Positions 8,414 to 16,921 of a stretch of DNA of 64,000 bases are shown in pieces. The stretch is from assembly GCF_900089495.1 (NCBI RefSeq), contig NZ_LT605203.1, forward strand, positions 1,242,058 through 1,306,057, written 5' to 3'. This stretch comes from Thiomonas sp. X19 (GTDB taxonomy: Bacteria; Pseudomonadota; Gammaproteobacteria; Burkholderiales; Burkholderiaceae_C). Below the pieces are notes generated by a model. That model saw only the letters and a program-made list of their open reading frames with translations, had not been told where the DNA came from and did no database searches. The translations under genes and the position numbers were made by a program. Positions within the stretch are counted from its first letter, which is position 1. Each line of letters starts with the position of its first letter.

Positions 8414-10023
8414 CTAGGAGACTGTCGGACTTTGCGGTCTTCCGGATGAAGACGCTATCCGAGACAATTGCTGCTGCACAACCGAGAGCCCGAGCCGATG
8501 AGCCGCTTCGTCCCTGTTGACCGAGACACCGCATATCTGTTGCCACCGTCGGTGGACGAATGGCTGCCCACTGATCACTTGGCGCGCTTCGTGGTCGAAG
8601 TCATCGAGCAGCTTGATCTGGGCGATCTGGCCCGACAGTACGCAGGCCGGGGCTCGGCGGCGCACCATCCGGCGGTGCTGCTGGGCCTGCTGATCTACGG
8701 CTACGCCAACGGCGTGCACTCCAGCCGCAAGATCGAGCGGGCGACCTACGACTCGGTGGCGTTCCGCTTTGTTGCGGCCAATACCCACCCCGATCACGAC
8801 ACGCTGGCGACGTTCCGCCGCCGCTTCTTGAAGGAGGTGGAGGCACTGTTCGTGCAGGTGCTGGTTCTGGCGCGCGAGATGAAGCTGCTCAAGCTCGGAC
8901 ACATCGCGCTGGATGGCACCAAGATCGACGCCAACGCCAGCAAGCACAAGGCCTTGTCGTGGGCTCATGCCAACAAGATCGAGGCGCAGCTGCGCCAGGA
9001 AGTACAAACGCTGCTGGCGCTGGCAGAGAACAGCGACCGCGCGACGGTACCCGACGGCATGGATGTGCCGGCGGAGATCGCCCTGCGTGCAGATCGCTTG
9101 AGCGCAATCGCGCAGGCCAAGGCCAAGATCGAGCAGCGCGCCAGCGAACGCCATCAGGTCGAGCAGCAGGAGTACGAGGCCAAGACCGCCAAGCGCCAAG
9201 CCCAGCGCGAGGCGGGCAAGAAGCCGCGCGGCAAGGACCCTGAGCCGCCAGAGGCCGGCCCCCGGAGCAGCGATCAGGTCAACCTCACGGATGAAGAGTC
9301 GCGCATCATGCCCGTGTCGGGTGGGGGCTTCGAGCAAAGCTACAACGCACAAGCCGGCGTGGACATCGCGACGATGATGGTGATCACCCAGCATGTGAGC
9401 CAGGCATCCAACGACAAGCGCGAAGTTGTGCCTACGCTGCAGCAGATCCAAGCGTTACCCGCGGTGCTGGGCGAGGTGCACACGCTCATCACGGACAACG
9501 GCTTCTTCAGCCAAGCCAACGTGATCGCGTGCAACGACGCGGGTATCGAGCCGCTGCTGGCGCTCAAGCGGGAGTCGCATCACACGCCGGTGATGGGGCG
9601 CTTTGCACCCGATGTGCCCGAGCCCCAGACGACGGATCCGCTCGTGCAGATGGCACACCGCCTGGGCACGCAAGCAGGCCGAGCCCTGTACGGCCTGCGC
9701 AAGCAGACAGTGGAGCCGGTGTTCGGCATCATCAAGCAAGTGATGGGTTGGCGCCAGATGAGCATGCGCGGGCTGGCCAAGGCACAAGGCGAATGGAGCT
9801 TGGTGACCATGGCTTGGAACATCAAGCGCATGCACGTCCTGCGAGCCGCGTGAGGGCAATAGTGCGCCCCGACCACGCCAAAACCGAGTCCCCAGGCCGC
9901 CCCATGTGCCCTCACAGTGTCTCGCCAACCATCGAGAGCGTTCGATCAGCGCGCCGCTGTCAAAAAAAACGCGTCGCACTGATCAATCGGATTCGCTCGG
10001 GTTCAAGTCCGACAGCCTCCTAG
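8414..10023 (+). mobile_element. IS1182-family insertion sequence, copy 1
   Basis: A 1610-bp element. Its ends are near-perfect inverted repeats: CTAGGAGACTGTCGGACTT at the left and, reverse-complemented, CTAGGAGGCTGTCGGACTT at the right. It carries one transposase gene. Both ends begin with the palindrome CTAG, so CTAG could be the last four bases of the repeat or a 4-bp target duplication. It separates the phage-like operon from the HigBA pair. The transposase and every overlapping reading frame match copy 2 at 12007-13616. Confidence 0.93.
8498..9853 (+). CDS. IS1182-family transposase (copy 1)
   Basis: 451-aa DDE transposase that would cut and rejoin the element ends. The N-terminal DUF772-type segment starts at SRFVPVDRDTAYLLPPSVDEW. 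The catalytic core shows HIALDGTKIDANAS, VDIATMMVITQHV, LITDNGFFS and YGLRKQTVEPVFGIIKQ. A basic Lys/Arg/Glu-rich linker lies near residues 210-240. I start at ATG 8498 (MSRFVPVD) rather than the TTG at 8468. Intact and presumably active. Confidence 0.93.
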   Translation: MSRFVPVDRDTAYLLPPSVDEWLPTDHLARFVVEVIEQLDLGDLARQYAGRGSAAHHPAVLLGLLIYGYANGVHSSRKIERATYDSVAFRFVAANTHPDHDTLATFRRRFLKEVEALFVQVLVLAREMKLLKLGHIALDGTKIDANASKHKALSWAHANKIEAQLRQEVQTLLALAENSDRATVPDGMDVPAEIALRADRLSAIAQAKAKIEQRASERHQVEQQEYEAKTAKRQAQREAGKKPRGKDPEPPEAGPRSSDQVNLTDEESRIMPVSGGGFEQSYNAQAGVDIATMMVITQHVSQASNDKREVVPTLQQIQALPAVLGEVHTLITDNGFFSQANVIACNDAGIEPLLALKRESHHTPVMGRFAPDVPEPQTTDPLVQMAHRLGTQAGRALYGLRKQTVEPVFGIIKQVMGWRQMSMRGLAKAQGEWSLVTMAWNIKRMHVLRAA

Positions 10024-10038
10024 GCCGGGCGAACTTGT

Positions 10039-10350
10039 TCAGCCGCGATGCACACCCAGCTTCAAGCCCGTGGCCTGCATGACGGCGAGCAGCGTCTTGA
10101 TGGTCGGGTTGCCCTTCGGAGACAGCGCGCGGTACAGGCTCTCGCGCTGCACCCCCGCTGTTCGGGCCACCTTGGCCATGCCCTGGGCCTCGGCAACGTG
10201 TCGCAGGGCAAGCAGCAGGGCTTCGCGGCCACCTGGCTGCTCGGCTTCATCAAGCGCGGCAGCGAGGTAATCCTCAATGAAAGCCGGATCGTCGCGCAGC
10301 ATCTCGATGACGGCGTCATCGTGCGGGCGGTGTGGTGCTGGTTTGCTCAT
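10039..10350 (-). CDS. higA: HigA-type antitoxin (addiction-module antidote)
   Basis: 103-aa antitoxin with a C-terminal XRE-like helix-turn-helix (GMAKVARTAGVQRESLYRALS, then NPTIKTLLAVMQATGLKL). Families of this type neutralise a RelE/HigB toxin and repress the shared promoter. Its ATG overlaps the toxin stop, giving the toxin-first order typical of higBA. IS copy 1 begins 16 bp past its stop. Confidence 0.85.
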   Translation of the reverse strand: MSKPAPHRPHDDAVIEMLRDDPAFIEDYLAAALDEAEQPGGREALLLALRHVAEAQGMAKVARTAGVQRESLYRALSPKGNPTIKTLLAVMQATGLKLGVHRG

Positions 10351-10673
10351 TTCGAACTCCTTTGTTGCCAGTCGCGCCAGTAGGCCTGCGCGGTGCGGAT
10401 GTCAGCCTTCTGTGTCCGCTTGTCGCCACCGACGAGCAGCAGCACCAGCTCGGCACCGGAGCGGCCGCAATACACGCGGTAGCCAGGCCCGTAGTCGATG
10501 CGCAGCTCGAGCACACCCTCGCCAACTCCCTTGAAATCACCCAAATTGCCGGTGAGGATCAACCGGTTGGTGCGGGCCAACACGCGCGCCTGAGCCTGCC
10601 TATCGGCCAGCCCCCGTAGCCATCGATCGAAGGGATCGGCACCTTCCGGGGTCTGATAGTGCAGGACGCGCAT
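10347..10673 (-). CDS. higB: HigB/RelE-family toxin
   Basis: 108-aa toxin of the RelE/ParE superfamily, expected to cleave mRNA on the ribosome. Typical pattern: PFDRWLRGLADRQAQARVLARTNRL, GNLGDFKGVGEGVLELRIDYGPGYRVYC and LVLLLVGGDKRTQKADI. The start at MRVLHYQTPEG was chosen over the 39-residue longer frame because a TATAAT box (minus strand, 10694-10689) lies just before it. The pair probably stabilises the island. Confidence 0.85.
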   Translation of the reverse strand: MRVLHYQTPEGADPFDRWLRGLADRQAQARVLARTNRLILTGNLGDFKGVGEGVLELRIDYGPGYRVYCGRSGAELVLLLVGGDKRTQKADIRTAQAYWRDWQQRSSK

Positions 10674-10688
10674 GGGCCGTATGTGTGA

Positions 10689-10694
10689 ATTATA
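10689..10694 (-). promoter_or_regulatory. -10 box of the higBA promoter
   Basis: TATAAT on the minus strand, about 16 bases before the higB ATG. The DNA around it is the most AT-rich between higB and the integrase. No clear -35 hexamer is visible, as expected if transcription is low and controlled by the antitoxin. Confidence 0.45.
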
Positions 10695-10755
10695 GGTTAC
10701 GGTTTTACTTTGGATCGTGTGCGCTGGCCATGTGCCGTCATCTAGGCCGGTCAAC

Positions 10756-11979
10756 TCACGCTGCGCCGCGAATCGGGATGATGTCGGCACCTGCTTTCAG
10801 CTTGTCCAGGTAGTCGCTCCAGTCCTGCATCATCTTGCGCCGGGTGGCGATGAACCGGGTGCGGTTGTACGCGGTGCCCAGGCTGTCCGGCACGGCATGG
10901 GCAAGCTGGTGTTCGATCACGGCAGGCTCATAGCCCAGGCGCTCATGCAGGAACGTCTGCGCCACTGAGCGCCAGCCGTGGCCGGTGAGCTCCGTCTTGG
11001 TGTCGATTCCCAGGCGTCGATACGCCGCATTGATGGCTGCATCGCTCATGGGCTGGGTGGGCGTGCGTCCGCCGATGAAAACCCAGCCAGCAGGCAGGTG
11101 GCCGGTGAGCAAATGCAGATCAGCCAGCAGCGCCACGGCCTGAGTGGACAAGGGAACCAGGTGTTCCGTGCCCGTCTTGGACACGACGTAGCGCCATTCC
11201 GCTGTCTCCAGATTCACTTGCTCCCACTTCATCGTCCGCAGTTCGCCTGGCCTGCAAAAGAGCATCGGCAGCAGCTTGATGGCAGCAGCGACGACCGGGC
11301 CGCCCTTGAAGGCGTCCAGGGAACGCAGGATGGCGCCCACGGCGGCGGGATCATCGGCAGGTGAGGCCATGTGCTGAGGAACGTAGGCGGGCAGCGCGCC
11401 GCGCAGGGCAGAGGTGGGATCGTGGGTCGCTCGGCCCGTGAGGATGGCATAGCGAATCACCTGTCCGATGTTCTGTTGTGCGCGGTGAGCGGTTTCGAGC
11501 ACGCCACGGGCATCGATGCGCCGCAGGACGGCCAGGATGTCGGGCGCGGTGATTTCGGCAACGGGGCGACGGCCCAGGTAGGGAAACACGTCGCGCTCCA
11601 GGCGGCGGACAACCTTGTCCCGATGGCTGGCGGCCTTGGTGGAGAGGTGGCGCTCGATCCAGTCGCGTGCGACGACCTCGAATGAATCGGCGGCCAGGGC
11701 AAAGGCGCGTGCTTTCTCGGCTTGCTTGACGGCTCCGGGATCACGGCCAGCGGCAAGGTGGGCGCGGGCTTCGTCGCGTCGATCACGGGCGAGCTTCAAG
11801 CTGACTTCGGGATAGACCCCCAGCGCCAGCACCTTTTCTGCCCCCAGGAAGCGATACTTCAAGCGCCAGTATTTCGAGCCGTTCGGGTGGATTAGCAGGA
11901 ACAGCCCCTTCTCGTCGCCTAGCTTGTACTGGCGCTCCGCAGGCTTGGCGTTGCGGATGGCGGTGTCTGTCAGGGGCAT
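10756..11979 (-). CDS. P4-type tyrosine recombinase (integrase)
   Basis: 407-aa integrase with the DUF4102 arm-binding N-terminus (LTDTAIRNAKPAERQYKLGD) and a C-terminal catalytic domain. Catalytic residues are visible: the Arg in PGELRTMKW, HGWRSVAQTFLH (His-x-x-Arg), the His of HQLAH and the Tyr of GTAYNRTRF. Relatives insert islands at tRNA 3' ends. IS copy 2 sits 27 bp upstream of its ATG and may have separated it from its promoter and att site, or supplied a new promoter. Confidence 0.92.
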   Translation of the reverse strand: MPLTDTAIRNAKPAERQYKLGDEKGLFLLIHPNGSKYWRLKYRFLGAEKVLALGVYPEVSLKLARDRRDEARAHLAAGRDPGAVKQAEKARAFALAADSFEVVARDWIERHLSTKAASHRDKVVRRLERDVFPYLGRRPVAEITAPDILAVLRRIDARGVLETAHRAQQNIGQVIRYAILTGRATHDPTSALRGALPAYVPQHMASPADDPAAVGAILRSLDAFKGGPVVAAAIKLLPMLFCRPGELRTMKWEQVNLETAEWRYVVSKTGTEHLVPLSTQAVALLADLHLLTGHLPAGWVFIGGRTPTQPMSDAAINAAYRRLGIDTKTELTGHGWRSVAQTFLHERLGYEPAVIEHQLAHAVPDSLGTAYNRTRFIATRRKMMQDWSDYLDKLKAGADIIPIRGAA

Positions 11980-12006
11980 GGTGGGCTTCCAGGCGGTTTC
12001 TATCCC

Positions 12007-13616
12007 CTAGGAGACTGTCGGACTTTGCGGTCTTCCGGATGAAGACGCTATCCGAGACAATTGCTGCTGCACAACCGAGAGCCCGAGCCGATGAGCCGCT
12101 TCGTCCCTGTTGACCGAGACACCGCATATCTGTTGCCACCGTCGGTGGACGAATGGCTGCCCACTGATCACTTGGCGCGCTTCGTGGTCGAAGTCATCGA
12201 GCAGCTTGATCTGGGCGATCTGGCCCGACAGTACGCAGGCCGGGGCTCGGCGGCGCACCATCCGGCGGTGCTGCTGGGCCTGCTGATCTACGGCTACGCC
12301 AACGGCGTGCACTCCAGCCGCAAGATCGAGCGGGCGACCTACGACTCGGTGGCGTTCCGCTTTGTTGCGGCCAATACCCACCCCGATCACGACACGCTGG
12401 CGACGTTCCGCCGCCGCTTCTTGAAGGAGGTGGAGGCACTGTTCGTGCAGGTGCTGGTTCTGGCGCGCGAGATGAAGCTGCTCAAGCTCGGACACATCGC
12501 GCTGGATGGCACCAAGATCGACGCCAACGCCAGCAAGCACAAGGCCTTGTCGTGGGCTCATGCCAACAAGATCGAGGCGCAGCTGCGCCAGGAAGTACAA
12601 ACGCTGCTGGCGCTGGCAGAGAACAGCGACCGCGCGACGGTACCCGACGGCATGGATGTGCCGGCGGAGATCGCCCTGCGTGCAGATCGCTTGAGCGCAA
12701 TCGCGCAGGCCAAGGCCAAGATCGAGCAGCGCGCCAGCGAACGCCATCAGGTCGAGCAGCAGGAGTACGAGGCCAAGACCGCCAAGCGCCAAGCCCAGCG
12801 CGAGGCGGGCAAGAAGCCGCGCGGCAAGGACCCTGAGCCGCCAGAGGCCGGCCCCCGGAGCAGCGATCAGGTCAACCTCACGGATGAAGAGTCGCGCATC
12901 ATGCCCGTGTCGGGTGGGGGCTTCGAGCAAAGCTACAACGCACAAGCCGGCGTGGACATCGCGACGATGATGGTGATCACCCAGCATGTGAGCCAGGCAT
13001 CCAACGACAAGCGCGAAGTTGTGCCTACGCTGCAGCAGATCCAAGCGTTACCCGCGGTGCTGGGCGAGGTGCACACGCTCATCACGGACAACGGCTTCTT
13101 CAGCCAAGCCAACGTGATCGCGTGCAACGACGCGGGTATCGAGCCGCTGCTGGCGCTCAAGCGGGAGTCGCATCACACGCCGGTGATGGGGCGCTTTGCA
13201 CCCGATGTGCCCGAGCCCCAGACGACGGATCCGCTCGTGCAGATGGCACACCGCCTGGGCACGCAAGCAGGCCGAGCCCTGTACGGCCTGCGCAAGCAGA
13301 CAGTGGAGCCGGTGTTCGGCATCATCAAGCAAGTGATGGGTTGGCGCCAGATGAGCATGCGCGGGCTGGCCAAGGCACAAGGCGAATGGAGCTTGGTGAC
13401 CATGGCTTGGAACATCAAGCGCATGCACGTCCTGCGAGCCGCGTGAGGGCAATAGTGCGCCCCGACCACGCCAAAACCGAGTCCCCAGGCCGCCCCATGT
13501 GCCCTCACAGTGTCTCGCCAACCATCGAGAGCGTTCGATCAGCGCGCCGCTGTCAAAAAAAACGCGTCGCACTGATCAATCGGATTCGCTCGGGTTCAAG
13601 TCCGACAGCCTCCTAG
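12007..13616 (+). mobile_element. IS1182-family insertion sequence, copy 2
   Basis: 1610 bp, same orientation and ends as copy 1 (CTAGGAGACTGTCGGACTT ... right end CTCCTAG). With copy 1 it brackets higBA and the integrase like a composite transposon. Outer flanks are TATCC on the left and CTTTG on the right; the inner flanks of the pair differ. Inverted repeats and transposase are intact. Confidence 0.93.
12091..13446 (+). CDS. IS1182-family transposase (copy 2)
   Basis: 451 aa, same predicted sequence as the copy-1 transposase including catalytic segments and linker. Identity across the whole element points to a very recent duplication or to gene conversion between the copies. Start ATG at 12091 by analogy with copy 1. 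Confidence 0.93.
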   Translation: MSRFVPVDRDTAYLLPPSVDEWLPTDHLARFVVEVIEQLDLGDLARQYAGRGSAAHHPAVLLGLLIYGYANGVHSSRKIERATYDSVAFRFVAANTHPDHDTLATFRRRFLKEVEALFVQVLVLAREMKLLKLGHIALDGTKIDANASKHKALSWAHANKIEAQLRQEVQTLLALAENSDRATVPDGMDVPAEIALRADRLSAIAQAKAKIEQRASERHQVEQQEYEAKTAKRQAQREAGKKPRGKDPEPPEAGPRSSDQVNLTDEESRIMPVSGGGFEQSYNAQAGVDIATMMVITQHVSQASNDKREVVPTLQQIQALPAVLGEVHTLITDNGFFSQANVIACNDAGIEPLLALKRESHHTPVMGRFAPDVPEPQTTDPLVQMAHRLGTQAGRALYGLRKQTVEPVFGIIKQVMGWRQMSMRGLAKAQGEWSLVTMAWNIKRMHVLRAA

Positions 13617-13694
13617 CTTTGGGTATACCACCGCTTTATAGCCCCGTGTATCCCCGGCTGTCAACGCACCCCTGCGCACGGCCAGGAATGAAAA

Positions 13695-13734
13695 AAGGCC
13701 GTAAAGCCTTGATTTCTCTGAGCTTTACGGCCTT
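13695..13734. terminator. Bidirectional terminator-like hairpin
   Basis: GGCCGTAAAGC (13697-13707) pairs perfectly with GCTTTACGGCC (13722-13732), with AA/TT extending the stem and six A residues on the left flank. On the minus strand the stem is followed by a T-run, giving a good intrinsic terminator for leftward transcription toward the IS. Confidence 0.6.
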
Positions 13735-13759
13735 CTATGAACACTGGCGAACTGGTTGT

Positions 13760-13781
13760 TGGTGGAGAGGAGGAGGCTCGA
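13760..13781 (-). other. Possible tRNA 3'-end remnant (att-like)
   Basis: Read on the minus strand this ends in CTCCTCCTCTCCACCA preceded by TCGAGC. That resembles the 3' half of a T-arm, the acceptor strand CCTCTCC, a discriminator A and CCA. The 5' half of the T-stem does not match, so it is not a tRNA gene. A displaced tRNA 3' end is what a P4-type integrase leaves at one border. Low confidence. Confidence 0.25.
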
Positions 13782-13812
13782 CCAGAATGCCATTTTAAGT
13801 AATTGATTAGAC

Positions 13813-13828
13813 TAGAGAAATTTCTCTA
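13813..13828. promoter_or_regulatory. 16-bp palindrome, operator-like
   Basis: TAGAGAAATTTCTCTA is a perfect palindrome in AT-rich DNA between the island border and the small gene at 14143. It could bind a dimeric regulator; no partner can be named. Confidence 0.35.
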
Positions 13829-14026
13829 TGACCTCAAAAGTACAACGCTTTGTACAACAAACTCCGCGACGTTTTCACTCTAGCATAAGAGTCAGTTCGA
13901 GGGATAGGAAAACAATCGAATTGCCGAAGCTCCTTCGCCCGAACCACCCATCCACTCGGGTGACATCAGACTTCATCTTGGAACGGCTTGCAGGCTAGTT
14001 AGCACAGCTCATCTTGGAGCCCGCCG

Positions 14027-14060
14027 GCCTCGCCACCACCCACCGCGCTTTTCCTTGGCA
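14027..14060 (+). repeat. 34-bp dispersed repeat, unit 1
   Basis: Matches 20342-20375 at 30 of 34 positions. Shared blocks are GCCTCGCCACC, CCACC, CGCTTTT and CTTGGCA. Both copies lie in non-coding DNA. Confidence 0.5.
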
Positions 14061-14142
14061 TCAGCACCGGACCGTCCACCTCCAGGCCATGTGGAACGCG
14101 TTCCACGACATAGCCGTCCATGATGCCAAGGGCCTATTGATT

Positions 14143-14304
14143 TCAGCGGAGCGGTTGGTGGCGGGCGAGCATCGCCTCTAGGTCCTCGCAGAATTCGTAG
14201 CGCTGGGTGATGACGTCGCGCGGCGCATGGGGCTTGGTGCGGCCCGGCTCCAGGTAGAGGGCGATGAACGAGGGCGGGATGGTGATTTGGGATTCGTCGG
14301 TCAT
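14143..14304 (-). CDS. Small conserved hypothetical protein
   Basis: 53 aa (MTDESQITIPPSFIALYLEP...). The pattern IPPSFIALYLEPGRTKPHAPRDVITQRYEFCEDLEAML is one I recall from short conserved proteins of beta- and gamma-proteobacteria, sometimes annotated without support as ATPases. A longer frame to 14463 overlaps the lipase and is rejected. It follows the lipase gene by about 35 bp and may be co-transcribed. Function unknown. Confidence 0.6.
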   Translation of the reverse strand: MTDESQITIPPSFIALYLEPGRTKPHAPRDVITQRYEFCEDLEAMLARHQPLR

Positions 14305-14339
14305 GGTTCGGTGGTCAGCAAGCCCGCGAGCATCGTGGC

Positions 14340-15491
14340 TCAGCCGAAGCCCGAGTCTTGCAGCGCCAGCAGCTTTGCATAATTGCCGCAGTGGTGCTGC
14401 CACAGTGGGTCCGTCTCCTCCTCGGGGGACGCATAGCCACGCAGGGAGTACAGGCGACCGCACTGCACAAAGTTCATGTAAGCCGCTGAGTCATCGGCGG
14501 TTCCATCTGACAAAAACAGTCCGTCAATGTGGGCACCCAAGTAATCCGTCGCGCACTCGGCGGCGAATTGGGCGACATCGCCGATAGCAATCCGTCCCGC
14601 TTGCGCGGCCTTGCCAAGCAGGTTGGCCATCTCCAGCAAGACAGGGTGCTTGGCGGCAAGATAGGGGTCGATGGGATTGTTGGTGACTTCGTCGGGCAGG
14701 TCGACCGTGAGTGGAACCTGCGGCACCCAGTCGCGGTTGTTGTTCAGGCACAGTGCCAAACCCTGATTGCCGGCAATCTGCGCGTAGTCATGCCCGAACT
14801 GCCAGTTCCCCGGCTTGGGCTGCGCGAAGACATAGGACTTGTACTGGAAGCTCTTGGGCTTGATGGCGTCGGCGAGCGGGCCTGTGGCATCGGTGGATGC
14901 ATGCAGCAACATGGCATGGAGCAAGGTCGCGATGGCCGCGCCTTGGCTGTGACCGGTAATCAAAATCTTGCTGCCAGTCGGCAATCCAAGCAGGTACTTC
15001 AGGATGCCAAGGTCGTTGTGGAACATCAGGATGGCCGTGCCCCAGATGAATCCCAAGTGCACGGCGGCGTCGGCAGCATTACCGCTGGACACCATTGCCA
15101 GGGGCAGGCAGCGCGATGTGCCATCGGGTGCGTTCACCGACAGCGCACTGTTGGCGCGTATCGACGTGGCGAGCACGTCGTCCAGAATGCTGCTGGCCGA
15201 ATGCACTGTACCGCGGATGACCACGGCATAGAGTTGCTCGTCCTGGAGGCTCTTCCAAGCCGCCCAGGCGTTGTCGAAGGGTCCCATGCCTTGGATGGGC
15301 TGCCGTGTGCCGTCAGCGAGTTCACGGGTTTCCATGCGCGCCGGGTCCGATTGCCGACAATCAAATTGCGGAGACCACGCGCTCGAGATATCGGGCGGAC
15401 TTTGCCCAATCAGGCCCGTGCCATTGAGCTGCATGCAAAGGTTGACTGCATCAGTCGCTTCAGCAGCTGAGAAACCCGCAAGGAATGCCAT
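14340..15491 (-). CDS. Class 3 lipase-like alpha/beta hydrolase
   Basis: 383 aa. The nucleophile elbow GHSQGAAIATL (Ser182) and the oxyanion-type strand LYAVVIRGT upstream are typical of lipase class 3 proteins. Candidate acid and His residues are NRDWVPQVP and the C-terminal HHCGNYAKLL. No signal peptide is evident; MAFLAGFSAAEATDAV is a soluble start. Such enzymes in accessory regions may be housekeeping esterases or secreted effectors, and the sequence does not decide which. Confidence 0.75.
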   Translation of the reverse strand: MAFLAGFSAAEATDAVNLCMQLNGTGLIGQSPPDISSAWSPQFDCRQSDPARMETRELADGTRQPIQGMGPFDNAWAAWKSLQDEQLYAVVIRGTVHSASSILDDVLATSIRANSALSVNAPDGTSRCLPLAMVSSGNAADAAVHLGFIWGTAILMFHNDLGILKYLLGLPTGSKILITGHSQGAAIATLLHAMLLHASTDATGPLADAIKPKSFQYKSYVFAQPKPGNWQFGHDYAQIAGNQGLALCLNNNRDWVPQVPLTVDLPDEVTNNPIDPYLAAKHPVLLEMANLLGKAAQAGRIAIGDVAQFAAECATDYLGAHIDGLFLSDGTADDSAAYMNFVQCGRLYSLRGYASPEEETDPLWQHHCGNYAKLLALQDSGFG

Positions 15492-15680
15492 GATTCACCT
15501 CCCAATTCTTGTGGCTGAGTTCCACGTCAGGCATCAGCCTATGGGCGCCCGACATCAAAGCGTCCAGCCATCACAGCCCGCGGTCTGCCCTGAGGGCACG
15601 ATGTGGAATCACAGCTGAAAAAGGCTAGCACTGGTTATGTTGATAGTCCATTGCGCTTTGTGGTCTACGTCCGAAGGCGC

Positions 15681-16331
15681 CTATTTCTGCCCCATTCGGG
15701 TGAACAACTCCAACATCGGATGAGGCAGACCCTCGTCCTTCACCATGCCGTCTGTAGCCGGCCGGAACAGCGGTGCAAGAACGAGCTTTCGGTCTTCGTC
15801 CGACGGCATTTTTTTGCCCTCCAGCAGCGCTAGATAGGTCATGACCATGGTGACGCGCTCCTCCGCGTCTGTGGCTAGGTGGGAGTGGCTTAGGAACATA
15901 CGCGCGACCATCCGTACGGCCCAAATCGCAACGACGCCGATTAGCACCGGCGCAGCCACCTTCCATGTGTCCGGCTTACCCTGGCTCAGCGTGGAGAAAA
16001 CATGTTCCGTGAGCCACACAAGTCCGATTGCTAGAACCGCCATCGAGCCAAACATCCACCAAATCAGGTCACTAGCTTTCCTCTCGTGTTTAGTTGCCTT
16101 CGTCCGCCAGTACTCGACGGGGCCACGTAGCGTCATGGCTTCGAGAAAAGTCGTTCGCAGCGCTTCCATTTCGCTTTCGTGCTTCACAAGCGCTTCCTCG
16201 TGCGCCCTCTTACTTTCCGCAAGCATGGTTTCGAAATCCTGCTTTTGGACGGTTTTCGCCTCAGCAACCGCTGCAGCTGTCTCCGTGAAATCACGGTGGA
16301 GCTGCTCGACAGCGGCCCTCTTCTCACCCTG
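15681..16331 (-). pseudogene. 5'-truncated DUF6161-like membrane protein
   Basis: About 216 C-terminal residues are present: a coiled-coil stretch (VEQLHRDFTETAAAVAEAKTV onward), two membrane segments (IWWMFGSMAVLAIGLVWL; VAAPVLIGVVAIWAVRMVA) and the tail AEERVTMVMTYLALLEGKK, as in DUF6161 proteins. The open frame runs on to 16727, but that part is antisense to the dnaE2 tail and is not coding. The true N-terminus was replaced at a junction near 16325, so the gene has no start. Confidence 0.65.
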
Positions 16332-16580
16332 CGGCAGCAACCGGAAACGGCCAAGGGGACGACCTTCGTGTCGCTGGAGGACGAGACCGGTGTCGTGCAG
16401 GTGATTTGCTGGAAGGGGCTCAGGCAGCGGCAACGCGCGGTGCTGTTGCGGTCGAGGCTGTTGGCGGTGGCCGGGACGTGGCAGCGCGAGGGCAATACCG
16501 CCAGCCTCATCGCCGGGCACATGGAGGATTTGACGCCGTTGCTGGGCAGGCTGGCCACGCGCGGGCGGGAGTTTCGGTGA
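16320..16580 (+). pseudogene. dnaE2: 3' fragment of error-prone DNA polymerase dnaE2
   Basis: The 86 codons encode the OB-fold C-terminus of DnaE2/ImuC. TLRQQPETAKGTTFVSLEDE, VVQVICWKGL, RSRLLAVAGTWQREGN and HMEDLTPLLGRLATRGREF all match the family's last domain. Nothing upstream in frame is polymerase; the sequence switches abruptly at about 16325 to the antisense of the DUF6161 gene. Most of a gene of about 1050 codons is missing, so recombination cut dnaE2 here. A short related tail is found at 36892-36926. Confidence 0.8.
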
Positions 16581-16921
16581 GCTGTGAGCGCTCTTTGTCC
16601 GGATGTGACAGTTCCGACTGGTCAGCAACACATGCGCCCAAGGATGCATCGTCGTCGGCATGGTGGTCAATGACACGGCTGGCTCGGCAGCCGCCAGGCA
16701 TGCAACCCATTCCGACTTGCGAACCATGCCGCGGAGCAGGCAATTCTGGATGGCTGGAAGGATTCAGTGAAGAACAGTTCAACAGCCCCGACGCGCCCCC
16801 CTGGTTCCGCTCCCCGGCGCCCCCAGGAAGCGAGAAATAACTGGCAGTTAATGATTATCTACATCCAGTTAATTCGCCTCGTCACACCACCCACCACGTC
16901 GCGCAAGATAGCCGATTTTTC
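16581..16921. other. Gap after the dnaE2 tail
   Basis: About 340 bp up to the promoter at 16922. Open frames here do not look coding. Near 16850-16885 TAACTGG and CCAGTTA form a weak inverted repeat. Confidence 0.5.

Larger units (their letters stand above)
13617..14142. other. Non-coding border region right of the integrase island
   Basis: 526 bp without a supported gene. It contains a terminator-like hairpin (13695-13734), a possible tRNA 3' remnant (13760-13781), an AT-rich stretch with the palindrome at 13813-13828, a GTACAA/TTGTAC stem just after it, a 34-bp repeat unit (14027-14060) and the palindrome GTGGAACGCGTTCCAC (14091-14106). The density of repeats suits an element boundary. Confidence 0.6.

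Noticed and set aside
8414..9451. 345-aa minus-strand open frame inside the IS1182 copies (also 12007-13044)
   Set aside because: Antisense to the transposase; composition is typical of a GC-rich shadow frame and no domain is visible.
9985..10023. CGGGTTCAAGTCCGACAGCC looks like a tRNA T-arm
   Set aside because: It is the right end of the IS1182 element, present at both copies (also 13578-13616), with no acceptor or anticodon arm.
14091..14106. Palindrome GTGGAACGCGTTCCAC as a parS-like or lac-type operator
   Set aside because: It has the parS half-sites inverted around GCGC-type centre and no regulator nearby; kept only as a mention in the border region.
16332..16727. N-terminal half of the 348-aa minus-strand frame ending at 15681
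   Set aside because: It is antisense to the dnaE2 C-terminal codons; only the part left of about 16325 is DUF6161-like.
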